Below are positions 52,232-61,568 of a stretch of DNA of 64,000 nucleotides, one piece after another. The notes below the pieces were generated by a model. The model had not been told where the DNA came from. It made no database searches and saw only the letters and a program-made list of their open reading frames with translations. Source of the DNA: Deltaproteobacteria bacterium (GTDB lineage Bacteria > Desulfobacterota > Desulfomonilia > UBA1062); contig JAHDOV010000007.1 in NCBI GenBank assembly GCA_018434685.1, positions 1 through 64,000 on the forward strand, given 5' to 3'. The first letter of the stretch is position 1. Each line of letters begins with the position of its first letter. The position numbers and the translations under genes are program-made.

Positions 52232-53074
52232 ATGAAGTGTGACGAAGAGATACTGTTTCTCTATTACGAAGGAGAATGTTCAGACCCGCAGAGATCAGAG
52301 ATGAAAGAGCACCTGGACGGGTGCAGCAGGTGCCGGGAAAAGCTGGAGCGCATGAAATTCACTGTCGAGAGCTTTTCCTCGTTATATGCCCGAGAACAAC
52401 GTTCATCCTGCCCGGAGGCCCGGGACCTCGTGCTCTATCACGATGGGCAGTTGGAGGAGGTGCGCACTGCAGAGATCTTCATGCATGTGCAGGGTTGTCC
52501 CATGTGCATAGAAGAGCTTGCCCTGATCGATGCTTGTGATGTTCAGGAGCATGCTGCAGCCCCGGATACCATCGAACCACCTCCGCTGTCCAACGATGTT
52601 CTGGATGGTATCTTGCACCTCAGGCAAAGATACCTCAAACAGAGAATGGAGAATGTTCTGAAGAACCTTGTTTCAAAGGGCAGGGATGCCATCACGCCCG
52701 AGAAGATTACCGAAATCGTTGCTCAGTATTTTGCCCCGGCAATGACGCCCGTTCCGGTACATGCCTTGCCTGCAGAGGCCGCGTATTTTGACACGGAGTT
52801 GACCCTCAATGACACCGCAATCTGCGATATTTCCGTTGATATCGGCCAGTATTCGGTCAGCCTGCGGGCTGTTGATGACATGCTGACTGTTCAGGTCATG
52901 CGCGATGGCAAAGGGGTGAGCGATGTGGAGGTGATCGTGATGACCAGATATCTTGGTCCGCGCAAGGCACTTACCGGCAAGGACGGGATAGGGGTAATTG
53001 TCGGAATACGGCAGGGGCCGTATCAGATTAAGATCCGGATTCCAGATGATATGCCGCGAGGGGATGAAGACTGA
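52232..53074 (+). CDS. Anti-sigma-like zinc-finger protein
   Basis: 280 residues. Two zf-HC2-type motifs occur: MKEHLDGCSRCREKL (His, then Cys-x2-Cys) near residue 25 and, in the second half of a repeat, IFMHVQGCPMCIEEL near 85. This is the zinc-bearing fold of many anti-sigma factors. A helical middle part (LRQRYLKQRMENVLKNL) and a beta-rich C-terminus (SVSLRAVDDMLTVQVMRDGK and following) replace the usual membrane anchor. It lies upstream of the sigma-factor gene at 53447, though separated by about 370 bp of repeats, so it may bind that sigma or a related one (inference). Confidence 0.75.
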   Translation: MKCDEEILFLYYEGECSDPQRSEMKEHLDGCSRCREKLERMKFTVESFSSLYAREQRSSCPEARDLVLYHDGQLEEVRTAEIFMHVQGCPMCIEELALIDACDVQEHAAAPDTIEPPPLSNDVLDGILHLRQRYLKQRMENVLKNLVSKGRDAITPEKITEIVAQYFAPAMTPVPVHALPAEAAYFDTELTLNDTAICDISVDIGQYSVSLRAVDDMLTVQVMRDGKGVSDVEVIVMTRYLGPRKALTGKDGIGVIVGIRQGPYQIKIRIPDDMPRGDED

Positions 53075-53446
53075 GGGCTGTTGTTTCAGGCTATAGGGCT
53101 GAAGACTTTTAGCTGTATGAAAAGAGGGAAGATAGAAGCGAATTGAAGAAGCTTGTAAGTTATTGCAGACCTAACAGCCTGCAGCCTGAAACCTTACACG
53201 AATGAGTCAGGATGAAAGAGATACTGTCCAGAGTGCAATGTGAAAGATTTAAGGTACAAGGTTCTCTCTAGAAATAGAATGGAAGAATTGCTGTCATTGC
53301 GAGTCCGTCGCGGCGGACAAAGCAATCTTGATGTGTTGGGCACCGGCCGTAGCTGCTGTGCATGACTCGGCTGGAATATGGTGAGATTGCTGTGCCTGTT
53401 TGGGGGCTCGCAATGAAACTGATTGTGCATGAGGAGGAAAGCATCA
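53075..53446. repeat. Intergenic repeats before the sigma-factor gene
   Basis: Contains TGTCATTGCGAGTCCG...AAAGCAATCTTG (53291-53330) and its inverted half (53380-53415) plus CTAACAGCCTGCAGCC reiterations. No gene. Confidence 0.55.
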
Positions 53447-54046
53447 ATGAGCAGTGAAGAACTCTATGAATTGTGTTGCAGGGGAAGTGAGGAGGGCTGG
53501 AAAGAGGCTGCACGGTATGTATACGGCATTGTCTCCTGCAAAAGCTGGAGACTGCCGGATGATGAAAAACAAGCGCTTATGAACGAAACGTTACTCTACT
53601 TTCTCGAATATGGTCTGGAAAATATTGAGAACCCTGCTGCATTCAAGGGGCTCCTGAGAATGAAAGCTATTTCGAATGTTATTGATAACCACCGGAAGAC
53701 CGCACGGTATATCCCGGTTGCAGATCCCCCGGATCATGATGACGATGACTGTGGGGGTGGAGAATACATACTCCCGATAAAACCCAACTGCGAGCGGACT
53801 CTCATCAACCGTCAGGCACTCGAAATATGTACCTCGATCATAGCCTCTCTCAAACAGGAGTGCAGGGAGATACTCCCGCAATACTTCCGGTACAAGGCAT
53901 TGGGAAACGGCGTGGGACAGCTGGCAAAAGATCTGAAGAAACCCCTGGGATCAATAGCATCGGCTGTGCACAGGTGCCTCAAGAAACTCTATGCAAACCC
54001 GCAGATTATTCAGCTCAGGGTTGAAATTTATGGGCAGGGGCAATGA
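53447..54046 (+). CDS. Sigma-70 family RNA polymerase sigma factor (ECF-like)
   Basis: 199 residues from the ATG at 53447 with GAGGAGGAAAG before it. Region 2 (DDEKQALMNETLLYFLEYGL, then AAFKGLLRMKAISNVIDNHR, about 38-85) and a C-terminal helix-turn-helix like region 4 (QYFRYKALGNGVGQLAKDLK, PLGSIASAVHRCLKKLY) are separated by an acidic linker (PPDHDDDDCGGGEY). Likely directs transcription of a small regulon. Its stop is one base before the kinase ATG, so the two are cotranscribed and probably one signalling unit. Confidence 0.8.
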   Translation: MSSEELYELCCRGSEEGWKEAARYVYGIVSCKSWRLPDDEKQALMNETLLYFLEYGLENIENPAAFKGLLRMKAISNVIDNHRKTARYIPVADPPDHDDDDCGGGEYILPIKPNCERTLINRQALEICTSIIASLKQECREILPQYFRYKALGNGVGQLAKDLKKPLGSIASAVHRCLKKLYANPQIIQLRVEIYGQGQ

Positions 54047-54047
54047 G

Positions 54048-55805
54048 ATGGCTGGGACGGAAAAGGTTGATATGCATGGCCAGGGTTTTGGTTCGTTAGG
54101 TAAATACCGGCTGGAGAAAAAACTTGGAGAAGGTGGGTTCGGCGCTGTCTACAAGGCGTTTGATCCTGATCTTCAGGTATACCGGGCAATCAAGGTCCCG
54201 ACTGTTCAGGGGGAAAAGGCACAGGAGCAGCTCAAGGAAGCGCGTATCCAGGTGCAGATCAACCACCCGAATATTGTGCAGGTGCACTCGGTTGACCAGC
54301 TCGACGGCAAATGGGCCATTGTCATGGAATATGTCGAAGGTGGCAGCCTGCGTGACAGGGTTGGTCCGCAAAAGCCCCTGCCAATTGACGATGCCCTGCG
54401 CTACACCATCGGAATTGCCTCAGGCCTGAAAGAGGCGCATGACAAGAATATCCTTCACCACGACATCAAACCCGAGAACATCCTCTTTGATTCAAAAGGT
54501 GTTCCCAAGGTTGCCGACTTCGGTATTGCCCGCATTGTTCAGGAGAGCGGGCAGGACATGTCCAGGGTCATGGGCACTGTGTCATATATGGCCCCGGAAC
54601 AGCTGGAAGGCATGGCTGACCTGCGCTCGGATATCTGGTCCTTGGGTGTCATGTTATATGAAATGCTCTCCGGGAAGGACTGCTTTGCAGGAAAAAGTCA
54701 GCCCGAGGTGGTAAAAAAGATAGCCATGGGTAGTCCTGTGTCTCTTCATAAAGTCAACCCGGCAGTACCGAGGGAGGTCGACGCCGTAGTCATGCGCATG
54801 ATCGAAAAGGACCCTTCGGAACGGTACCAGAACATGGATGAAGTGATCCGGGATATCGAGGCATACCGGGAAGGGGTGTGGGTGAGAAAGAGGAAGCCTT
54901 TGCGGGTGATTGTCCCGATGATGGTCGCCCTTGTTTTTATTGTTGCCGGGGGGGTTTACGGTGTCCATGCAGGGATCTTCGATGGGTTCGATCTTCTTTT
55001 TCACACGCAGGAACAACCTGACATGCCCGTAACAGACATACCGCCCGATGTCCTGGCACTTGGCTATGCAGAACAGATAAAAGCTGCGGATAACGTTACC
55101 GACGAAGGAAAGTATTACCTTGCCCACGAAATATTGAGCAATGTGATCGACAAGGCACAGGATCCGGCAATCCGCTCACAGGCACTTTTTTCACGCGGAT
55201 TTCTGCTCTCGCAGAATATAAACTTTCCGGATTTTGCCCTGCGTGACTATGAGACCCTGATCAGGGAGAATCCCGGCAGTGCTCTGGCTGCCAATGCCCA
55301 CTACTATGCGGGCTGGGTGTATTATGAAAAGAAGAACAACCTGAAAAAGGCGGTTCTTCATCTCACCACGGTCATCAATGAATATCCCGACAGCCCGATG
55401 AATGCCACCGCCCAGTTCCTGGCCCAGGACGCTGCAGTTCGCCTGGCGAAGGAAGGAGAAGATGTGGGGCTCGTTGCGAAGTCGGTCCTGGGCGGGTTCC
55501 TGCCGAATAACATAACATCCCTTATCGTGAGTCTGATAAGCTTCATCACGTTTATCTCCATGCCCCTTGCATGGATACTCACCCAGTATCACCGACCCCA
55601 GATCGATGCAGAAGGCGGTGTGGCAACAACGCATTTATTCAAGGCCATCATGAAGACCCCGGGGCTCAAATTTCTCATGATCGTCATCATCCTCTCACAG
55701 ATCGTCTCGTTTCTCATCACCAATTTTGAAAGCAAGGAAGACTACACCGACATGATCCAGGCGCTCAAGAACAGCGGGGTGGTGGTGCAGGTGGAAATTA
55801 AATAA
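54048..55805 (+). CDS. Membrane Ser/Thr protein kinase with TPR-like C-terminus
   Basis: 585 residues from the ATG at 54048 (AGGGG before it). Bacterial Hanks-type kinase domain (about 15-270): GEGGFGAVYKAFD, RAIKVP with the ATP Lys, HHDIKPEN with catalytic Asp139, ADFGIAR and MAPEQLEG. The residue before the catalytic Asp is His, not Arg (HHD), so it is a non-RD kinase and may not need activation-loop phosphorylation. After a basic patch comes a membrane segment (about 283-305), an extracytoplasmic region with TPR-like repeats, and two further hydrophobic segments (about residues 480-560). Probably senses envelope state and passes it to the FHA protein or the sigma factor (inference). Confidence 0.92.
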   Translation: MAGTEKVDMHGQGFGSLGKYRLEKKLGEGGFGAVYKAFDPDLQVYRAIKVPTVQGEKAQEQLKEARIQVQINHPNIVQVHSVDQLDGKWAIVMEYVEGGSLRDRVGPQKPLPIDDALRYTIGIASGLKEAHDKNILHHDIKPENILFDSKGVPKVADFGIARIVQESGQDMSRVMGTVSYMAPEQLEGMADLRSDIWSLGVMLYEMLSGKDCFAGKSQPEVVKKIAMGSPVSLHKVNPAVPREVDAVVMRMIEKDPSERYQNMDEVIRDIEAYREGVWVRKRKPLRVIVPMMVALVFIVAGGVYGVHAGIFDGFDLLFHTQEQPDMPVTDIPPDVLALGYAEQIKAADNVTDEGKYYLAHEILSNVIDKAQDPAIRSQALFSRGFLLSQNINFPDFALRDYETLIRENPGSALAANAHYYAGWVYYEKKNNLKKAVLHLTTVINEYPDSPMNATAQFLAQDAAVRLAKEGEDVGLVAKSVLGGFLPNNITSLIVSLISFITFISMPLAWILTQYHRPQIDAEGGVATTHLFKAIMKTPGLKFLMIVIILSQIVSFLITNFESKEDYTDMIQALKNSGVVVQVEIK

Positions 55806-56501
55806 CAAGAGGTAGAAGACAGCAGTCAGAAGTCAGAATGGGGGGGAAGGCTATTAGGCTGTTAGTAAGAAGGTAGATAGGCTGAAGACTATTAGGCTGT
55901 TAGGAAAAAGATAGAAGACAGGAGTCAGAAGTCAGTATAAAGGAACGTGGCTGTCATTGCGAGGAGTGTAAACGACGAAGCAATCTTACAAGATAGGCTG
56001 TTAGGGTGTTGTCTTAGACTATTAGTCTGTAGGCTGTAAGGGAAAAAGATAAAAAGACAGGAGGCAGGAGACAGAATGATAATTTTGCTGTCATTGCGAG
56101 CCCGCTGCAGGCGGGCGAAGCAATCTCAAGGTGCTTGGCACGGTCTGGTTTAACTGCACACGGCACTGCTGAAAACTACGAGATTGCTTCGCTTCGCTCG
56201 CAATGACGAGATGACAGAGGATTGCATCAGCAAAGCTTGCAATGACCGGTAAATTCACCCGGCGTAATTGCGAGGAGAGGAAGCGACGAAGCAATCTCGG
56301 CAGCCGTAGCTCTTGCGAGATTGCTTCACTGCGTTCGCGATGACAGCAACTTGTTCATTAGGAGGAGCGAAAGCGGAGAAGATTTCTTATGCAATTCAGC
56401 TGTCATTGCGAGGAGTCCGCCGCGGCGGACGACGAAGCAATCTCAGGGTTATAGCGGGCGCATTACCCCCGGCGAGAGGATCTCGAACCATACAGGAACA
56501 T
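55806..56501. repeat. Dense cluster of dispersed repeats
   Basis: At least five TGTCATTGCGAG-type elements in either orientation (about 55950, 56090, 56180, 56265, 56400) with TTAGGCTGTTAG and GACAGGAGTCAGAA units between them. No gene before the GIY-YIG frame. Confidence 0.65.
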
Positions 56502-56789
56502 ATGGATAAACAATACTATGTTTACATAATGACCAATACAGCAAACACCTGCTTGTATACCGGCATCACCAACGACCTCAGGAGAAGGATATATGAGCAC
56601 AAGGAAAAGATAACCGGAGGTTTTACGAAAAGGTATAACATCAGCAAGCTGGTATATTACGAGGTGTGCGATGATGCATACAGCGCCATATCGAGAGAAA
56701 AGCAGATAAAGGCCGGGTCAAGGCAGAAGAAGATCGACCTGATCAACGCCATGAATGAAACCTGGCAGGATTTGTATGAAGATTTATAA
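56502..56789 (+). CDS. GIY-YIG nuclease domain protein
   Basis: 95 residues from the ATG at 56502. The small stand-alone GIY-YIG family is recognisable: YYVYIMTNTANTCLYTGITN (GIY-YIG written here as YVY and YTG), DLRRRIYEHKEK, and FTKRYNISKLVYYE ... REKQIKAGSRQKK. The arginine and glutamate expected for catalysis are in these blocks. Family members are single-domain endonuclease-like proteins of unclear role, often set among repeats. The gene is embedded in the densest repeat cluster of the window, so it might have a role in repeat movement (speculative). Confidence 0.88.
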   Translation: MDKQYYVYIMTNTANTCLYTGITNDLRRRIYEHKEKITGGFTKRYNISKLVYYEVCDDAYSAISREKQIKAGSRQKKIDLINAMNETWQDLYEDL

Positions 56790-57190
56790 GCGAGATTGCT
56801 TCGCTGCGCTCGCAATGACATGCCTTTTCTCCGTCATTGCGAAGAGGCGGTCCGCCGCGGCGGACCGACGACGCGGCAAGCTCGTGAATTTTTGCTGTCA
56901 TTGCGAGGAGTGGAAACGACGTGGCAATCTCAAGGGGATAAAGCAGAACCGTGAATGACAAGGTGGCAATAAAAAGATATTTCAGCTGTCATTGCGAGGA
57001 GGCCAAAGGCCGACGCGGCAATCTCGTTATGGTTTAGCAGAGCCATGAATGACGACGCGGACACAATTCGGCAAGGACAGCCGAATTGGACAGCCCGGAT
57101 GTGCTGCCCGTTAGGGCGAGGGGCATGGATGCCCCGAAGCAATCTCAAACAATACATATAAAATTCACCAATTAGTAGGAGGAGGGCATT
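56790..57190. repeat. Dense dispersed repeats with a third copy of the 80-bp insert
   Basis: Repeat elements at about 56790-56820 (inverted), 56838-56880, 56898-56935 and 56986-57022, then the CACAATTC...GACAGCCGAATTGGACAGCC insert (57061-57135) within another GCAATCTC element. The last 40 bp carry the ribosome binding site of the next gene. Confidence 0.6.
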
Positions 57191-59488
57191 TTGAAATCAT
57201 TAACATCAAGGGCATGTAATACTCTCTGCTATGCATTGCTACTGACGATTCTGCCGTGCAGTTATGCACTGGCCGAGGTCAAGGTGTTTGAAAAAGAGGT
57301 GGAGGAGATCGTGGGCCGCAACCAGAGCCAGGATCAAGTCGAGGCATTTGCCTTGCAAAAGGCCAAACGCCTGGCAGTGGAGGAAGCCGGGACCTATCTC
57401 TCTTCTCTGACTGTTGTAAAAAACTTCAAGCTTACAAAGAACGAGGTAACAGCCCTGGCATCGGGCATAGTGCAGGCAAAGATCATTGGCATGCCTGCGG
57501 TCAAGGTGGTCAAGGGTGTGGTGCATGTGACGGTAAGATCCCGCATCCAGGTAGATACCGCGGTCCTGTCTCAGCAGATCGAACAGATCATGCAGCAGCA
57601 CGGCCAGCTCAAGGAACTCGAGGCAGAGAGGCAGAAGGTGCTCGAGCTGGAAAACCAGCTCTCCTCCATCAAGAGCAGCGAACTGAAGCGCCTTGAAGAG
57701 CTCAATGCCCAGGCCCTTGCCCTGGAGCGGGAAAGGGAAAAGCAGCGCCTTATCCTCGAGGAGCAGGGCCTCAAGGCCAGGGGCGAACTGAAGCAGGCAG
57801 AGATCGACAGGCTGAAAAAAGAGCGCGACATGCAGGTAAGGGTAGACAAGCTCATCTCCGAGCAGGAATCTGCCCGCAAGAATGAGGCCGCAGCAATAGC
57901 AGCGGAGCAGGATAGGATAAAGAAGGCGCAGCTGGAAAACGAGCAGCGCTGGAGCGACTTGGCAAGGAAATCCAAGCTTGCGCAGTCCCAGTGGGTGAGC
58001 CTCGACGACAGCCTGTCGCTAAAGCAGGCAGTCGAAGAGGCCGGCCAGATCAGGACGGAGATCGCCAATCTCAAAAAGCGCATGGAGGTGCAGTTTAAAG
58101 CAAACAAGAAGAACCTTGAACAGGCGTTCGATAAGCAGATCGCACTGACAAAACCCGCCCTGCCTGCCGAGCCCAAAGAAAAGGACCCGTTCGAGACAAC
58201 CCAGGAATACAACAAGCGTATTGCTGAGCGCGATGTACATGTAAATACGGCCAAAGCTCAGTTCGCTGATAAGATCGAAAAGCTCAAGGACGAAATAAAA
58301 TTCCGGCTGCTGCAGTCCGAGCGAGAGTACCTCGAACAGAAGGTCGTTGTATTGGAACCATTTATTGGCCGTCTGCAGGAACTGCAGGCAAAGTCATTCT
58401 GCCTGCCCGGAGAAGACATGGTCGTTACCTTGAAGGAGCCTGATGCGGACAACAGCCGTTTCCCCATGGACTTGCAATATAAGGGAAAAACCTGGACCCA
58501 GTACTGGAAATACGCGAACAGGGACCATGCTCGCGATTTCTGGAAGACCAGGACCTATCTGAAGGCCCAGGCCCTGTTCCAGGTTGGGGATGTTGATAAG
58601 GCGGAATATTGCATAACCGGGGCCAGGGTATCTCATCCAGGAACAAAAGATACACGTGATTTCAATCTGGAGAAACCCTTAATCTATCATGAAATAAACG
58701 AGTGGAGCACGGTCGTGGGAAAAGAGCTGCCGGAATTCCGTCAAAAGGAAAAGACCGCAAAAATCATTTATGAGATGGGTGGTACAACGGAGAGGCCGTT
58801 TGTCGTTAAAACCATTAATTATAAGATGATCTACTGTTTGCCCGGTACGTTCACAATGGGCTCTTCCTCGAATGAGTCAGAGCGGGATTCGGATGAAAGA
58901 CAGCACGAGGTAACACTTACCAAGGGGTTTTATATGGGTGTTACCGAGGTGACGCAGGCGCAGTGGCGCAAGGTAATGGGGGAAAATCCATCTAAATTCA
59001 GCAACTGCGATGATTGTCCGGTGGAGAATGTCTCTTGGCATGACTGTCAGGACTTTATTAGACGGTTGAATAAGATGGAGGGAACTACTAAATATCGTCT
59101 ACCTACAGAAGCAGAGTGGGAGTATGCGTGCCGTGCCGGGAGCCAGGGTGCTTTTTGTTTCGGAAACAAAATCGGCAGCCTTGTGCAATACGCATGGTAT
59201 AGCGGTAATTCAGTGAGAAAGAAACCCACTGTGGCAGGGAAAAATGCCAATGCATGGGGTCTTTATGACATGCACGGCAATGTATTGGAGTGGTGTTTGG
59301 ACTGGAAAGGTAATTATCCAGCAGGTTCTGTAACCGACCCTTCCGGTCCATCATCAGGCTCGCACCGGGTGGTACGGGGCGGCAGCTGGGTCAGCAACGC
59401 GGGGAAGTGCCGTTCGGCGAATCGCTACGGGAACTATCCAGGCTACCCTTGCTGCGATCTGGGCTTCCGCCTTTCCAGGACACCGTGA
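57191..59488 (+). CDS. FlgT-N-like / coiled-coil / FGE-fold fusion protein
   Basis: 765 residues from a TTG start, fixed by GGAGGAGGG five bases before it. Signal peptide (ending ALA), then a domain (about 30-125) like the N-terminal FlgT-type domain (AFALQKAKRLAVEEAGTYLS). A long Glu/Lys/Gln-rich coiled coil follows (about 140-310 and on to 400), then a linker, then a full FGE/lectin fold from about 545 (KMIYCLPGTFTMGSSS, GVTEVTQAQWRKVMG, WGLYDMHGNVLEW). The C-terminus GGSWVSNAGKCRSANRYGNY, PGYPCCDLGFRL is variable in the same way as the four shorter proteins. It may be an elongated surface stalk with a changing lectin head. Confidence 0.88.
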   Translation: MKSLTSRACNTLCYALLLTILPCSYALAEVKVFEKEVEEIVGRNQSQDQVEAFALQKAKRLAVEEAGTYLSSLTVVKNFKLTKNEVTALASGIVQAKIIGMPAVKVVKGVVHVTVRSRIQVDTAVLSQQIEQIMQQHGQLKELEAERQKVLELENQLSSIKSSELKRLEELNAQALALEREREKQRLILEEQGLKARGELKQAEIDRLKKERDMQVRVDKLISEQESARKNEAAAIAAEQDRIKKAQLENEQRWSDLARKSKLAQSQWVSLDDSLSLKQAVEEAGQIRTEIANLKKRMEVQFKANKKNLEQAFDKQIALTKPALPAEPKEKDPFETTQEYNKRIAERDVHVNTAKAQFADKIEKLKDEIKFRLLQSEREYLEQKVVVLEPFIGRLQELQAKSFCLPGEDMVVTLKEPDADNSRFPMDLQYKGKTWTQYWKYANRDHARDFWKTRTYLKAQALFQVGDVDKAEYCITGARVSHPGTKDTRDFNLEKPLIYHEINEWSTVVGKELPEFRQKEKTAKIIYEMGGTTERPFVVKTINYKMIYCLPGTFTMGSSSNESERDSDERQHEVTLTKGFYMGVTEVTQAQWRKVMGENPSKFSNCDDCPVENVSWHDCQDFIRRLNKMEGTTKYRLPTEAEWEYACRAGSQGAFCFGNKIGSLVQYAWYSGNSVRKKPTVAGKNANAWGLYDMHGNVLEWCLDWKGNYPAGSVTDPSGPSSGSHRVVRGGSWVSNAGKCRSANRYGNYPGYPCCDLGFRLSRTP

Positions 59489-60224
59489 GGAATAGGCTAT
59501 TAGGCTGTAGACTGTTAGACTATTAGAAAAAGAAGAAGAGGAAGGCAGAAGGTTTAGGTTTTGGTTTTTTACATTTTTTCGTTTTGGAACGCGCCGCAGG
59601 CGCGTAAAGCGCGAAGCGCCAGGGGTTTTGGCTTTTCATATTATGAAAAATGATAATGCGCCGCAGGCGCATACAAAAGGAAAAGGCGCACCAGCCGCGT
59701 CCTGCTCTGGCTGGCGCATGCGGCTCTGCTGAAATATCGAGAGATTGCCACGCCCCCTTCGGGGGCTCGCAATGACGAGCCATTATACCTGTCATTGCGA
59801 GGAGGCGGTCCGCCGCAGCGGACCGACGACGCGGCAATCTCGAAGGTTAGGCACCTGGCAAGTATAAATTAACTGCTCTGCTGAACTATCCTGAGATTGC
59901 TTCCTCACTTCCGTTCCTCACAATGACATAGTATGGGCCATGGGATTGCTTCACGGTGGTCGTAATGACAGCAAGTGGTTCATCAACAAGAGACCGAAGG
60001 CTTGACTTGTCTATAACTCTTTGAACCGGATGACGATAACGCGGCAATTTCGCCAGAAGAATATTTCTACCAGTATGTTGATCACTTATCGACTTACTAT
60101 GTAGAAATATCAAAAAAGCATATCTGCTGTTTTTTTCTGAAAAATTATCAGAATTCATACGTCTCCTTCCATAGTGACATGCCGCGCATCCAGGCAGGCA
60201 GTTAAAATTTGGGAGGAAGATTGA
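59489..60224. repeat. Dispersed repeats and GCGCCGCAGGCGC motifs
   Basis: GCGCCGCAGGCGC occurs at about 59589 and 59658; TGTCATTGCGAG elements lie around 59740-59775 (inverted), 59789-59842 and 59890-59930. From 59990 to 60224 the sequence is less repetitive and leads to a small frame. No other gene. Confidence 0.55.
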
Positions 60225-60389
60225 ATGATAAAGATTGCTCGGTTCACGATGGGTGAAGTGATTGATGGGTTCAGAAAAGGCCTTCGAGTAGGTCTGGCGA
60301 GGCTGATACTGAATGTTCTATATGGTTTCAGTTTTATCTTTTGTGCCCTGCTGGGTGCCTTGAACAACAACAGAAAAACAATCATCTGA
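60225..60389 (+). CDS. Small membrane protein candidate (54 residues)
   Basis: GGGAGGAAG lies six bases before the ATG. The peptide has an amphipathic basic start (MIKIARFTMGEVIDGFRKGL) and a hydrophobic segment (LILNVLYGFSFIFCALLGAL), ending NNNRKTII. It precedes the 363-residue gene by 87 bp on the same strand. The strong ribosome binding site is good evidence for translation. Confidence 0.55.
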   Translation: MIKIARFTMGEVIDGFRKGLRVGLARLILNVLYGFSFIFCALLGALNNNRKTII

Positions 60390-60476
60390 AAATATTCTCT
60401 AATCTGGTCGTCTCTGTAGTCATGTTTTGCCGCAGAAATTGAAACATGCGGTAGCATTTAAGAGGAGGAGTATTCG

Positions 60477-61568
60477 ATGTCATCATTATACCTGGGAAAG
60501 ATAAGCGGAAAGGATTCCTACGAGATCCATGCCTTTACAAAGGATCTCCCTTTCCGGGATTACAGCAGCAGCATGGTAGCAGACAGTGCATTGTTTCAGA
60601 AGATGCTCGAAGGCCGGTACGAGGTGCTGGAAAAGGGCCGGCCCATTTACTGCACAGCTATCAATCCTGACAGCGAACGCAGGATCGAGGAAAACCCGCA
60701 CGACTCCCGAGAAGGAACCGTACATATCGCTGCCGTCGATTCAAACGGCGAGATCGAGGCAGCGCTCAGTGTTGCAGTCGATATCGGTGGACAACAGGAA
60801 GGCAAGTTCATCGGGCTGCCCCTGGAAAACCGGTATGAAACAAACGGATATCCTGAAGGTGCGAGCCTGGACCCGTTTCGCCGGAAGTACATAAGAAAGA
60901 TGTATAACGAGGACAGAGATATCCAGCCCTATGAGATGGCTGAATTGTACAGGCATTACAAGAGGTGCCCATGCAACGGTCTTGCCCCGAGATTCGGATT
61001 GTATACCGGGTGGTATCACCTCGGGGTACGTGATGCACTCAACAAGGGAAAAACCCCGAGCTGGCTGTGGGTCTACGATGCTGTGAAGGAATATTTCAAA
61101 CTCTATAAACTTGTCGGGGCAGGGGTGTTGAGGGATCTTACAATTGATAACCAGCCCCGGCTGGTATCTCCAGGCTCTCACGAAATAGATGAAAGAGTAC
61201 ATGATGGACACAGAGGTCTCTTCTACAGAGGCAGAAAGATCTCGAGGACTGTCGGGGTCCCTGTTCCCGTGAAAGAGGATGGAAAACTCAGGTTCAAACA
61301 TGAAGAGATCCTTTTTCTCGATGGTGTGGTGGATATCCGCAGGGAGTCAGAATCTATCAGGAAAAATTCCGTCTTTCTATCATTAAAAGAGCTTGAAGGG
61401 TTCAGTCTGAAAGACAGGGCCATGCTGAGAATGGGGCTGAGTGTTGTAGGAAGAAGAAGCTTTGAAAACGACCATCATCCGGACAACTCCTTATGCAGGT
61501 TTGTTAACAGGATGGCACTGAAAAGAACCGGCATTACACAGTGGGAGTTTACAGATGTTGGGAACTAG
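60477..61568 (+). CDS. Protein of unknown function
   Basis: 363 residues with GAGGAGG before the ATG and no signal peptide. The N-terminal third (YEVLEKGRPIYCTAINPDSE, then EGTVHIAAVDSNGEIEAALS and IGLPLENRYE) has the general look of GNAT or N-acyl-amino-acid-synthase-like acyltransferases, but the match is too weak to claim. The rest (AELYRHYKRCPCNGLAPRFG, and VPVKEDGKLRFKHEEILFLD) is not recognised. Even codon use and a good start support a real gene. It lies between the lectin-fusion gene and the second caspase, on the strand opposite the latter. Confidence 0.7.
   Translation: MSSLYLGKISGKDSYEIHAFTKDLPFRDYSSSMVADSALFQKMLEGRYEVLEKGRPIYCTAINPDSERRIEENPHDSREGTVHIAAVDSNGEIEAALSVAVDIGGQQEGKFIGLPLENRYETNGYPEGASLDPFRRKYIRKMYNEDRDIQPYEMAELYRHYKRCPCNGLAPRFGLYTGWYHLGVRDALNKGKTPSWLWVYDAVKEYFKLYKLVGAGVLRDLTIDNQPRLVSPGSHEIDERVHDGHRGLFYRGRKISRTVGVPVPVKEDGKLRFKHEEILFLDGVVDIRRESESIRKNSVFLSLKELEGFSLKDRAMLRMGLSVVGRRSFENDHHPDNSLCRFVNRMALKRTGITQWEFTDVGN

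Noticed and set aside
41467-61568. Repeated sequence in the island as a possible CRISPR array
   Set aside because: Repeats are irregular in spacing and orientation and often pair head to head; there are no uniform spacers and no cas genes.
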